A DNA stretch of 64,000 bases. It comes from Proteles cristata cristata (taxonomy: Eukaryota; Chordata; Mammalia; Carnivora; Hyaenidae). The notes under the pieces are model-generated. The model worked only from the letters and a program-made list of their open reading frames with translations, did no database searches and was not told the DNA's origin. Positions within the stretch are counted from its first letter, which is position 1; every line of letters starts with the position of its first letter. The stretch covers positions 1,984,001 through 2,048,000 of the forward strand of contig JAESUZ010003505.1 of the NCBI GenBank assembly GCA_017311185.1. Reading direction: 5' to 3'. Below, piece after piece: positions 10,762 to 22,344 of this stretch. The translations under genes and the position numbers were made by a program.

Positions 10762-12723
10762 AACTGCAAACTGAATAAACTTTAGATGTGACTTTTTGAA
10801 TTGATTTCGTATTTAGTTTATCAACCACATCTTCAGTCAATGGACAATCAATGCTGGGTATTGTACCAGGTGCCGGAAAAACAAAAATGAGTAAGGAGTC
10901 ATCCACAACTTCTAGAGATTCATAGGCTGAGTGGGCAAACAGGCCCTGGATTTAAATGTGCTGAATGGTATTAGCACACAATAGGCTAAGTCACTGTCAG
11001 CAGAGAGAAGATTGTTGGCAGCAGAGACCGAGGGTGGGAGAGAAGAGGATGTTTCATAAAGGAAGAAGGAGGTGGCATTGGAACATGGGGCTCAAAAGGC
11101 CTATAGAAATCCAAGATGTAGACAGAGCAGCAAAAGAGGAAGTGTGAAATCTGTGCGGACTCTTCTGAGAGCCATGGGATGTCTGGCACCTAGAACACAG
11201 GATGTGGGTAGGTAAGGGATGATTTGAGGTAGCACAAGCTGTCCCAAACCATACTGCAAAGGGCCACATGGCCATGTTAAGAAATCATGGTGATGGGGAG
11301 GCTCTGATGGATTTTCATGCAGAGTAATATTACAGTCCGGTTTACATTCTGCAGGCACTCTGAAAACAGTCCAGAAAGTCGGCTGTCTCCCACAGGGAGT
11401 AAGCTCTGTAGGGGCTTGGCTCTGTTTACCATTGTATCTCTGTGCTCACCTCCCCCAGTGCCTGAGCCTGGGGTGACAGTGTTTGCTGAGCGAAGACACC
11501 GTGGACTTGCAGGTCGAACTTGAAAGCAAATGGACCAATCAGATAGTATTATAATTATCAGAGTGAGAAAATATGAGAAAGTTTAAGCCATGCACTCGGC
11601 AGGGGAGGAAGACGGATTGAAATGGAAAGAATCAAGAGGTGAAGATGTATTCATTGTGCTGGGGTTAGGGAAGAGGAAGACATTTAAAAGACCCTCTAAC
11701 ATAGAAGAACAGTACAATCCACACAATGGTATAATTCAAGTTGGAGGCTTAAGTCTGTTGTTCGTGGTAGGTAGTAACTCAGACATGAAGAGGCTGTATT
11801 TAAGGCGTCTGTGGGACACCAAAGTTCAATAATCTATTAAGCAATTATATAGAGAGGTAGAAAAATTCAATTGATTTTATTTAAAAAGATTTACCTTATA
11901 ATCTATATGATTGCAGTGAAAGCCATGTGGCAGAATCCAAACTGTCCCCAAAAGCAAATTAACACAAGGCTGTAAAGGGAGTACCCTGGAAAGAAACAGA
12001 GGGTGACCCTCCGCAGAGATAAAGAGAAGATCAAGATCTATTCACAGGAGGCAAGAGAGGATATAGGAATTGAGAGAGGGGGGCTAAACTTCCGAAAGTC
12101 TAGTGAGTCAAGTGCAGAGATGCTCTTTGGATCGCATGGGAGGTTATTCACTTCTGTGTATGGGGTATGGTGGTCGCATTGCAGAGAGAAAAACAGAACC
12201 GAAAAATACGGCACCGACAAGCATTGATCATTCTTTCCAAAGACAAAGGTAAGTAGGCAGGCTGGTAACTCCTGAGATATACAGAGGCAGAGGTATTTTT
12301 ATATCGGAGCACATTTCAGCATCTTTATATGGAAAAGGAAGGAACCATCCAACAGTGAGAAGGGGAACAGAGAGATTAGGGAACATTAGTAACATGGCCT
12401 CTGAGGGACGTAGAGCAAAGGGACCTTGGAAATATATATTTATGTCACTGCGAATCCCTCAACGTGTTTTAGCTTTTAAAGTACTTTTCATCTTAAAACT
12501 GTGTGTGCATAAAAAGTTTAGTGTTTGTTGTAGAAAAGGTCTACTTAAAAAAGGCAAGTCTCCACCTGTTTTGATTAAAACCATAGCAAATGGTAGGTCA
12601 GTGTAGTATAAGTTGATGATAGTTGACGGAATTGAGAGTCCATGTCATCAAAAGGTTTGGGGGAAAGTACATTCTTATTCAAAATTGATATTTTATTTTG
12701 GATAGTTCTGTAAAACTGTAAGT
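10762..12723. other. Intron stretch, possibly old repeat
   Basis: The purine-rich text at 10920-11360 (for example GGAAGAAGGAGGTGGCATTG) looks like very old LINE-derived sequence, but I cannot name it. A possible L2 end follows at 11395. No exon seen. Confidence 0.45.
11395..11500 (+). mobile_element. Possible L2 3' end
   Basis: GTTTACCATTGTATCTCTGT, then AGTGCCTGAGCCTGGGGTGA and TGTTTGCTGAGCGAAGA resemble the L2 terminal region. It is diverged. Confidence 0.4.
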
Positions 12724-12754
12724 GCACACACACGTGCTTGCGCGCACACACACA

Positions 12755-12796
<42 letters not shown>
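12724..12796 (+). repeat. (CA)n microsatellite, compound with CG/TG steps
   Basis: The first part is GCACACACACACGTGCTTGCGCGC, followed by pure CA with one TA. Alternating purine-pyrimidine over about 70 bp is a Z-DNA-prone pattern. Confidence 0.97.
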
Positions 12797-12797
<1 letters not shown>

Positions 12798-13008
12798 CCA
12801 GAGTTCAGTGGAAAACAGGTAGTTACTGACTTTGGAGCCTAAACTAATGGGACTGTTCTCAGTGCTTCTCCAGATGCACAGGTAACTTCTTTCTTTTTCT
12901 TATCCTTTCCTTTGCTTAAAAAAATACATGTTTATAAACATAAAATTATATCATCAGATTTGATTATTAGTGAATACTCTGAAGGCATTGTCAAACATTT
13001 ATTTAAAT

Positions 13009-13011
<3 letters not shown>

Positions 13012-13050
<39 letters not shown>
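13012..13050 (+). repeat. (CA)n microsatellite
   Basis: About 19 CA units directly upstream of a sense SINEC. Confidence 0.96.
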
Positions 13051-13052
<2 letters not shown>

Positions 13053-13260
13053 TGGGGTGCCTGAGTGGCTCAGTCACTTGAGCGTCCAGCTTCGGCTCAA
13101 GTCGTGATCTTATGGTTCATTGAGTCTGAGCCCTGCGTCAGGCTCTGTGCTGATGGCTCAGAGCCTGGAGCCTGCTTCAGATTCTGTATCTCCCTTTCTC
13201 TCTGTTCCTCCTCTGTTCACACTCTGTCTCTGTCTCAAAAATAAATAAAGATTTGAAAAA
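13051..13260 (+). mobile_element. SINEC beside a CA repeat
   Basis: This sense copy (GGGGTGCCTGAGTGGCTCAG) abuts a (CA)n tract on its 5' side. The sequence after its tail is CATACACACA, so it probably landed within or next to the microsatellite. Confidence 0.9.
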
Positions 13261-13639
13261 CATACACACAAAAGGGGGCCCAAAAACCATATCAGAAGAG
13301 GTATGTCCGAGAGAAAGAGAAACACACTGTAAAAAGCCAGAGCGGAAGTTATTACCTGCATGTTGCAGTTTGGAAGATGATGACTCTGAGAGATGATTAT
13401 TCAGACTAAACTGAATAATTGATTTGTCTTTAATTGGTTAATACCAAAGTAGTCAGTAGGAAGTAGATTTGCCCTTCCAACTGGTTTTTATAAGGGTGTT
13501 AAAGTTCATAAAAAGAGATCTTAGAATTTTGACATATAGCAGCTGAAGAGACCTGGGGGATTTGAGAGTGCTTGAATGAAATGTCAGTTGCTGCCGAAAA
13601 CAGGTATGAAACATTCCCTTCTAATGGACTATGTCTCAT

Positions 13640-14395
13640 TTACTGTGACTGGCATTCCATTGTATAGATTGTAGGGCACAAAATGTGCTCCTAGGTGCAT
13701 CTTCATTGTTCAAATGAACCTATTTAAAAAGTGTAAGCCTTCAGATAATCATGAGCATTTTTTTAAACCCTCAGTCACTCTTTGCATTTTACTGTCTCGG
13801 TAACCAAGTAAAATAATAGGTCATAACAGACATGATAAAAATGAAGCTTTAGATCGAACAAACTTAAGTATAAAATATTCCGAGTGTTTAAATTCATGCC
13901 CTTAAGTTGTCTATTTTAATTGCTTCACGTTACGTGTTCATTGGACAAGGCAGGGAAGCAACCTAGTATTAACTAGTTTCTATTTTTGCATTTACACTTT
14001 GCTTTTTTTCTGTGTATGTATTTTACAAAAATTAAAACTGCAGTTTGTTTTTACTTAAGTCACTCCATGTTCTCAGACATTCTTCTACAACATAATACTT
14101 TTCCATGCTCTGTCAGAGTGTCCTGCAAACGACCTGTATCAATTTACACTCCCACCAGAAGTACAAAAAAAGTGTCTTTTTGCACAAGCCACCGACAACA
14201 AATGCTGCCATGCTTTAAAATTGTGGCAACTTGATGGATAAAATATAGTATCTTACTGTTGTTGTAATTTATATTCATTTGATTGTTGGGTTGAATGTAT
14301 TCTCATGTATCTGTGTACAGGTTTGGTTCTGTTTGCATTTCTTCTTTGGTGAATTGCCAGTCCATGCCTTTTGTCCGTTATTCTGTTGGGGTATA
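13640..14395 (-). mobile_element. Ancient LINE-1 fragment (L1M-like)
   Basis: Read on the plus strand, this region follows the order of the antisense 3' part of old L1s: GGCATTCCATTGTATAGAT, then TCAATTTACACTCCCACCAG, then TGTTTGCATTTCTTCTTTGG and GCCAGTCCATGCCTTTTGTC. It is heavily diverged and no frame survives. The boundaries are approximate. Confidence 0.6.
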
Positions 14396-16477
14396 TGAAG
14401 AAAGGGATATTAAATGAAGGGAGAATAGGATTCAGGAACACCAGGGAACTAACACTGGCTCCCCCCTCCCCCCTCCCCGGCATGACCCCCGTGTGTACAT
14501 GAAGCCTTGGGGAGACAGGTTTGGTTGTGGGAGGACCTGATATGTAGAAGCTTCTTACATCGGGGCCTTCTGCTTGTAGAGACGTAGTTAAGCTTCACAA
14601 GAATGATGAATAGAGATGCCAATTCTGTGGGTCAAATGCAAGGTCCTCGAGTCTAGCAAGACATTGCCTTGATTAAATAGCTGCACGCTCTTCATTAGAG
14701 ATTCTAAGTGCCAAGAAAATCTGCATCTGCCCCAGCTCAGAGAAGCAGATTCATTTCTACCAAGTTTCTGCCTCCTTGTCAAGTAAATTTAAAAAGGTGA
14801 TGTAGCAGGAAGAGGTAAATCTTTTTCCATCAATCCTCAGCCTGATGGGAAAGATGCAGAAGATAGAGAGAGGTAGATATGATATTTTTTTTTACTTACC
14901 AAATTGCAAGTGCTTTCTTACACTTTTAAAAACCTTCATAATTTTGTCTCTTTTGAAATATTTAGATCTTAATCTTTTGCAAGTATTGTGTTTAGTTTCA
15001 TTCTGAGATATTGTTTCCATAAAGAATTTTTAAAGAAACCTTTTAAAATACGGTCAAGTCAGTTGTATTATCTACGTGTGTGTGTGTGTGTGTGTATGCA
15101 CGCGTGCATTATTAGAAAGGTTGGCTTTACCTGTAGAGCAAATTATTGTTTCTGTTTTCTTCCTTCTTAAAATATTTCTTTTTATTTACATTTAATCTAT
15201 CTAAATACTGTTTAATATAGTCTATGGTGTAGGGATTTCAAGTGATTTTCTTCACACAGTTTATTTTTGTGAATTTCATTTAAACTAATTAAGGAAAGCT
15301 TCATAATGTCTAATAAGTATATACTAATATTTTTGGCGCTGAGACGTCAATGAAAAATTGTACTGCTAAATCTTTGCAATGAAATAGGAAAAAATTTAGG
15401 AACTACCTTATATAAATAGTAGCTTTTAGATACTAAATACAGGTTTGGTAGTGTTTTGGGACATCTAGGCTGCTAACTAAAAAGCAACATTTTCAGGAAT
15501 ACACAGTTAGCTACTAGCAGTGTAATGTGTAACCTTGAGGTATTGCAAAACATGTAGCAGTAGAAAAACAGAATGAAATAGGCTTATGGAAGTCATATAT
15601 AATGTCGCAAGCAGTTACTGAGATCTATTTTTCATTAAAAAATAAAGCATTCATCCTGCAAAAAGTTAGGATTTATTGTATTCTGCGAACATCCTTGTAT
15701 CAAATATTTTGAGAGATATTTAGGGGGAATAAATTATATCTTTTGCTTTCAAGCTAATAGACTTGGAAATACAGGGCTTTACAAAGAGGAAACCATTAGA
15801 AGGCAAAGCAGCTAGAGGAAATACATTGAAGTTCAACTGCACATGGAGAAGAGGTAAGCAGTCAAGATTTGGAAAAGGATTTTGCAGAAATTTTAGAATT
15901 TCAGCCGGTCTTGGAAGGTGGTAAACTATGTTTAAGTGTATCAGAAGGGTACGTGCTTACAGTTGGGACAGCGTGAGGAAATGCTTGGAAGCAATAAGGG
16001 GAATCATGGAGAGTCCACCCCATCTAGAAGGATCCTCCTGGGAAGCAGTGGAGATTAAAGTTGACAGTGAAACAGAATCGATTTATGAAGAACTGTAAAT
16101 GTCAGGCTGAAGGTCTAAGCTTGTCACTGTGGATAGGGTCTGTCCTGCCCATGTCCTGAAGCGGAGTTGAGACATGATGGACAGATCATTTCAAGGGAAA
16201 CTTGGATCTGATGAAGCCAGGGTCCCCTGTGAAGTAGCAGTGGCTAATTGTGAACAGGGAGGAAGGAACAAGTCACAGTGCTAATGATGGGGTTTGCAAG
16301 ATGAGAAAGGAAGATAAGGGGCCAAACATATACGCACAGAACCTGGAAGAATGTTGCCATCATATAAAAAAGGGAAAGGCCATAGAAATATCAATAAAAT
16401 AGACCTTCATCTACACGATCACATAAAATCCTAGTGCAGAAGAGTTCACGCTGAGGTTTGGGAAACAATAAACAGTA
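14396..16477. other. Intron stretch without recognised gene
   Basis: Mostly AT-rich, with the GT tract at 15074. The part at 15770-16330 is purine-rich and may be an old interspersed repeat of unknown class. Confidence 0.5.
15074..15108 (+). repeat. (GT)n tract with ACGCGTGC end
   Basis: About ten GT units are followed by ATGCACGCGTGCAT, a small palindrome. Confidence 0.92.
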
Positions 16478-16493
16478 TGTAAAAGATGCTCTT

Positions 16494-16704
16494 TTTTAAT
16501 TTTTTTATTTATTTTTGAGAGAGACATAGAGACAGTGTGAGCAGGGGAGGGCCAGAGAGAGAGAGGGAGACAGAGAATCTGAAACAGGCTCCAGGCTCTG
16601 AGCTATCAGCACAGAACCCGACACAGGGCTCGAACCCACGGACCGTGAGATCATGACCAGAGCCGAAGTTGGACGCTTAACTGACTGAGCCATCCAGGCG
16701 ACCC
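16494..16704 (-). mobile_element. SINEC with 16-bp target duplication
   Basis: This antisense copy ends in GCCATCCAGGCGACCC. The perfect direct repeat tgtaaaagatgctctt lies at 16478-16493 and 16705-16720. Confidence 0.93.
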
Positions 16705-16720
16705 TGTAAAAGATGCTCTT

Positions 16721-18052
16721 GAATACTAAAATTAAATGTGAATGTAAGGGATGATGAAATGGTCTTATAAGAAAACAAGATGGACAGTGAATAGTAGTAG
16801 ATCTTGTCCAGACTCAAAGAGAAAGTGATTTCTCCATATTTCCTGAGCCATGCCTCAGCCAGCACCTTCAGGGATGGGTCGGTCTCCTGCAAGAACGTGG
16901 CATCACAATATTCTACTGATGCACCCTGGTTTGCTACTAGAGGAAGCAGTCCAGCACCTCAAGAGCAGAGTCTGAGAATATTTTCTCCTTGCACATTTTA
17001 GTTGCTTCCTTCCAAATGTGTGAGCAGTCACCCCATGAGATAGATTTCCTGCACCCTTGATTTGGTATTTATCTTCACCTCAGCCATCATGAGAGTTCAG
17101 CAACTGATACGTTTTCTGTGGGAACCCCTGGAGGACCCCTGGATGTGTCAGAGTGATGCAAAGAAGGAAGCTGCAGGTCACTCACAGTGAACCAGATTCT
17201 GCTTTCACCCATGGGTCTCAATCTGATAGGTTTTAAATCAAGGTTATTGAGTTCTGGAGGTAGCTTGGTAAAGACACTTGGCCAGTGGGCCCCTCAATGC
17301 TGTAAAGACAAAGGATTTATATTCCATTGGTTCTCACTGTTCACATTTGCATCTTTTAAGGGTCTAGATGTTAACTTCCTGGTTTCACCATTAGCACACT
17401 GAGTGTACTTATTATTTTTTCTCAAAATATTAAGAGATTGACGCACAAGACCAGAAGGGGAACATGGACTACAGCATTTCTTTAAAGTGTTGTCATATTT
17501 TGTACCTATCTCTTCCAAGATTGATTTCTAGAAGGATAAAAACTACTGAAAAGGGATCTACATGGAGGTGAATGTTTGTACTTTAAGGGATAAGAATATT
17601 GATGATATATACCCATGAGTTTGGGTTACTCTCCCCGTATTTCAGATAGTTTGTACTGAATGTATTTGGTGGTTGATAGCTGTCAGGTAAGATTTCTTTT
17701 CCTCAAGAAATATCAGAAAGAGTGAGGGTTTAAGTTGACCCTTTCCTTGAGGTACATTTCTTATTCTATTTGAATTAGAAATTCTCAGCCACAACAATGC
17801 TCTTACCTCCAACATTTCTGGTTCTGCTATTAAATAGACGTTATTCCTTTCTGGAACAGTTCGTATTTGCTACAAAATCCTTTGACTTCCATAGAAAGTG
17901 CCATTACTGCACAGAAACATTGTGACATTTCCAATGATAATTGCTAAGGATTTTGTATATGAGTACTGTTATTGTTCTTTAGAAAAGCCATTATGTGAGA
18001 ATCTAAATGGCAGCGTAGAAGTTTGATAGAGATATAGGCAGAGGCAGGGAGA
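16721..18052. other. Intron stretch without recognised feature
   Basis: No exon or repeat recognised; short frames only. Confidence 0.55.
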
Positions 18053-18240
18053 GATATTTGATTTTTATTGAGCACCTATTGTATTCACTCTACTACTGTC
18101 TTAGTTTAGTAGTATTATCCCTATTTTACCATGGAAAGAAAATTAAGGCTTAGCGAATCCAGATATCTTGCTAAGGTTTCACAGATACTGAACGATAAAG
18201 CCAAGATTAAAGCCACTGTTTGATTCCCAAACCCCTAGTA
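18053..18240 (-). mobile_element. MIR element, antisense
   Basis: It begins TTTTTATTGAGCACCTATTG and continues with ATCCCTATTTTACCATGGA and TTGCTAAGGTTTCACAGA, the antisense MIR order. The L1 at 18426 landed about 190 bp further on. Confidence 0.7.
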
Positions 18241-18425
18241 ACACCCTGCTTATTCTTGTGTGGAATCTATCAGTACCAGAGAGTGGTAGAGGGTAGGTCC
18301 CTCAGATCATGTACTTTTCAAAGAGAAGTAACAATCCTTGCCAGTGTAAATGTCGTCCTTGTCACCATAAGCTTCTGTATAGTTGGATTTATTTCACACT
18401 CCTTAGTTTAAGATGTAATTCTACT

Positions 18426-19959
18426 CTCAAAACTAGAACAAACTATCCAAAAATTTGTATGGAACCACAAAAGACCCCGAATAGCCAAAGTAATCCTGAA
18501 AAATAAAACCAAAACGGGAGGGATCACCATCCCAGACTTCAGCCTCTACTACAAAGCTGTCATCATCAAGACAGTATGGTATTGGCACAAAAACAGACCC
18601 ATAGACCAATGGAACAGAATTGAGAACTCAGAAGTGGACCCAAAAGTATACAGCCAACTAATCTTTGACAAAGCAGGAAAGAATATCCAATGGAAAAAAG
18701 ACAGCCTTTTTAACAGATGGTGTTGGAAGAACTGGACAGCAACATGCAGAAGAATGAAACTAGATCATTTTCTCACACCATGCACAAAAATAAACTCAAA
18801 ATGGATAAAGGACCTGAACGTGAGACAGGAAACTATCAACACCCTAGAGGAGAAAGCAGGAAACAACCTCCTTGACCTCCACCGCAGCAACTTCTTACTT
18901 GACACATCCCCAAAAGCAAGGGAATTAAGAGCAAAAATAAACTGTTGGGACCTCCTCAAGATTAAAAGCTTCTGCACAGCCAAGGAAACAACCCAGAAAA
19001 TTAATAGGCAACCAACGGAATGGGAAAAGATAGTTGCAAATGACATATCAGATAAAGGGTTAATATCCAGAATCTATAAGGAACTCACCAAACTACACGC
19101 CCGAAAAACAAACAACCCAGTGAAGAAATGGGCAGAAGATATGAACAGACACTTCTCCAAAGAGGACATCCAGATGGCCAACAGACACATGAAACGATGC
19201 TCAGCATCCCTCCTCATCAGGGAAATACAAATCAAACCACACTGAGATACCACCTCACGCCAGTCAGAGTGGCTAAAATGAGCCAATCAGAGAACTCTAG
19301 ATGCTGGCGAGGATGTGGAGAAACGGGCACCCTCCTACACTGTTGGTGGGGATGTAAACTGGTGCAGCCCCTCTGGAAAACAGTGTGGAGGTTCCTCAGG
19401 AAACTAACTATAGAACTCCCCTATGACCCAGCAATAGCACTGCTAGGAATGTACCCAGGGGATACAGAAATGCTGAGGCATAGGAGCACATGTACCCCAA
19501 TGTTCATAGCAGCACTCTCCACAATAGCTAAAACATGGAAAGAGCCTAAGTGTCCATCCACTGACGAACGGATCAAGAAGATGTGGTTTATCTATACCAT
19601 GGAATACTACATGGCAATGAGAAACAATGAAATCTGGCCATGTGTAGCAACATGGATGGACCTTGAGGGTGTGATGCTGAGCGAAATAAGTCAGGCAGAG
19701 AAGGACAAATATCATATGTGTGCACGTATAGGAGGATTAGGAGGAACTTAACAGAGGACCAAGGGGGAGAAGGAGAGCGGAAATGGTGGGGGAAAGGGAG
19801 AGAGGCAAACCATGAGAGACTCTTGAATGCTGACAAAAACTGAGGACTGATGGATGTGGGGGGGAGGGGGGGATGGGCATGGAGGAGGGCACTTGTGGGG
19901 ATGAGCACTGGGTGTTATATGGAAACTAATTTGACAATAAACTCTTTGTAAAAAAAAAA
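18426..19959 (+). mobile_element. LINE-1, 5'-truncated, with 16-bp target duplication
   Basis: This is the 3' end of a carnivore-type L1: the last part of ORF2, a G-rich 3' untranslated region (19752-19949) and an 11-base A tail. The direct repeat AAGATGTAATTCTACT lies at 18410-18425 and 19960-19975. The target TTTAAGA fits an L1 endonuclease cut (TCTT/AA on the other strand). AATAAA sits just before the tail. The missing 5' end is the usual outcome of incomplete reverse transcription. Confidence 0.95.
18427..19751 (+). pseudogene. L1 ORF2 C-terminal remnant, one frameshift
   Basis: The frame is open from the truncation point to 19245 and reads through [18 protein letters not shown] and [20 protein letters not shown], typical of the region after the reverse transcriptase. 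The match then moves to another frame ending at 19751, which contains [20 protein letters not shown] (the Cys-rich C-terminal motif), DPAIALLG and [15 protein letters not shown]. The switch is explained by loss of one A in the AAA run at 19234-19236. The endonuclease and catalytic reverse-transcriptase parts are absent, so the copy cannot move by itself. Confidence 0.92.
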
Positions 19960-20039
19960 AAGATGTAATTCTACTATATTTAGATGAGAGTTTCATAGGC
20001 ACGGTGATAATGACACTTGATTAGAAGTACAGAGATCTG

Positions 20040-20125
20040 ATTTCTTATTCTGGCTCTGTAATTAAGTCATTCCTTGACCTTGGCCCTTTCACCCCGTCAG
20101 TGTCTTTGGGTCTGAGTTTCTGCAA
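20040..20125 (+). mobile_element. MIR fragment
   Basis: TTATTCTGGCTCTGTAATTA, CCTTGACCTTGGCCC and GTCTTTGGGTCTGAGTTTC resemble the centre of MIR. Confidence 0.5.
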
Positions 20126-22119
20126 ACCGTGTCTTCTTATTAAATAGTTTTAAAAATAGGGATTTTTTTAAATCTTTGGTTAATGTTACAAAGATAATAT
20201 TGCAAAGTTTTCTCTTGAGGATGTCCCACAAGGGAGAGAAGTCATCATGTTGGGTTAGGATAGGTCTAGCAAACTGATGATATGAAGCATCAAAATATAT
20301 CAAACCACCCGAAGTAACAAGAAAAATTAGATTTATTATTTGCATCAGTCAAACATAATCCAAGCTTCCTTTGCTTGTGTGACTGTCTCTTAGAAGTATT
20401 CTGTTCCTAGAGAATGAAAATGTGGCCCTTGAACTAATACAATATGCGTTATTGCCTACAAAGTTCTGTTATCTTTTGTTTTGACTAACATTCCATCTAT
20501 ATTACTCCGTCTTTTCAGGTTCCTAAAATAAATCTGTTTCGGTGCTGAATCTTTTCTAAATAAACATTAAGAATTCTATGCTATTTAATAGATTTAGAAA
20601 ATTTGCTTCATAGTGATATTCAAGGAAAAAATATTTTTAAATATCTTGCCATACCTAGCAAGTGGGCGCTTAGTGTTTATTGGTGAATATAAAAATAACT
20701 GAGATGACCTAAATATTTCAGTATATCTTTTTTTAAATGATAATCGGCTCACTTAAATGAACAAAAACCAGGCACCCTTTTATTATTCCTCTTGCATGTA
20801 CTTTATAAAGGAAAAGATACAGTTTGTTTTGACTGTGGTCATATTTGGTTGCCATATATGATCATTCCTACCCCACATTTCCCCAGGTACTTATTATCTG
20901 TGTCTTTCTTGAGATACTATAGACTCTCAAAACACGCTGTGGCTCAGGACACTATTGCACTGGATGCATGTTCCTGTGATCATCAGCCTGTTTCGAGAGG
21001 AAATGATCTGTGCAAATCAGTTCTGCTTTGTGTTGCAAACGGACCTGTCGAGTAATTGAATATCATAATCATAAGTCTGACGGAGACCTTAGGAGACATT
21101 GGTTCTGTTCTCTGTCAGGCACCTTAGAGAGAGACATGCCTGAACTAGATATCACAGGTTTCCTAAATTTACCCCTTTCTGTGTTTACCTGGAAATTTTT
21201 TCCCTGATTTTTATCCTAAGTTCCTGGGTAGCCATAGAAAAATGTTGGTACTCAGCTTCACGTCATAATCCTTCTTATACTTGAGAAACAAGACTGTCTT
21301 TTCTCAAAACTAATAAGACCCAATATTCATTTTTTGATAAACGGATCCTAACCCTAGCCCTAATCATTTTCATTATTCACTGAATGTTCCTAATTAATCA
21401 TGTCTCCTTAGTTTCTGCACGTGTGCGTGTGTGCGTGTGCACACACACACATACACACACACTCTTTCTCTTGCTTTTTTAAAGGCAGCAACGTCATATT
21501 TCTGTCTTGAGGTTCTTTTTAGTACCTATGATATGTACAAACAATGCTAAAAAGCATGTTATCTATCCTCAAACTTATGTTTTCAGTGGTTACATCCCTT
21601 AAAGGGCACTTTTATTCAACTCTGACCTAAGTGTCACCATGATGTTCTTCTACCCATTGAGGAAATCCATTCTTTCCCCTTCCATATTAATATCTTTGTA
21701 ATCCTTGCATCAATTCATTTTTAAGTCAATTTTGGGTTTCTTTAGAATCTTGCATAAAACACTTATTTCCTAGAACTAATTTCCTACTATGGATTACTGG
21801 ATCAGAACTTTCTTATAACTTTCCCGTCACATTGGCTAATTCTTACTAATCTCGTGACATTGTATTGTAACATGCCATTGACCCTCCCTCCTCTTAATTA
21901 TCCATAAGATCCTCTCCTGCTTTTTCCCCTCTTGTGTCGTCTCAGAATTTCTTTGTAACTGGGGTTTCGAATACATGTTTCTTTCAACCCGCAGTTCCTA
22001 ATAAGCCAGGATGAGCAGTAAATATCTGAAGGGCTGACTTAGGACTTTTTCAAATCTTCTTTCCCACACTTAGAAAGTCAGTGCGTCTTTCAAGAGATCT
22101 AGCTTTAAAAGCAAATACA
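20126..22119. other. Intron stretch without recognised gene
   Basis: AT-rich, containing the GT/AC mirror repeat at 21416. Nothing else recognised. Confidence 0.6.
21416..21462 (+). repeat. (GT)n(AC)n mirror repeat
   Basis: GTGTGCGTGTGTGCGTGTGC is followed by ACACACACACATACACACAC, so the two halves are complementary and can fold into a hairpin. Confidence 0.94.
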
Positions 22120-22344
22120 GGGGTGCCTGAGTTGCTTAGTCGGTCGGCATCCAACATCAGCTCAGGTCATGATGTTTAAGTCCATGAGTTCGAGCCCCCA
22201 CATCAGGCTCTGTGCTAACAGCTCCGAACCTGGGGCTTGCTTTGGATTCTGTGTCTCCCTCTCTCTCTGCCTTCCGCCGCTTGTGCTCTGTTTGTCTGTC
22301 TGTCTGTCTGTCTCTCTCTCAAAAATAAATAAACATTTAAAAAG
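22120..22344 (+). mobile_element. SINEC with TCTG microsatellite
   Basis: This sense copy (GGGGTGCCTGAGTTGCTTAG) has a (TCTG)n expansion at 22293-22312 in the CT-rich part, then a CAAAAATAAATAAAC tail. Confidence 0.9.

Noticed and set aside
10568..10906. 112-codon minus-strand frame
   Set aside because: It lies mostly within a SINEC and its CT repeat; similar frames occur in many of the SINEs.
18634..19245. 203-codon frame as a host gene
   Set aside because: It is the C-terminal part of L1 ORF2 inside a flanked L1 insertion.
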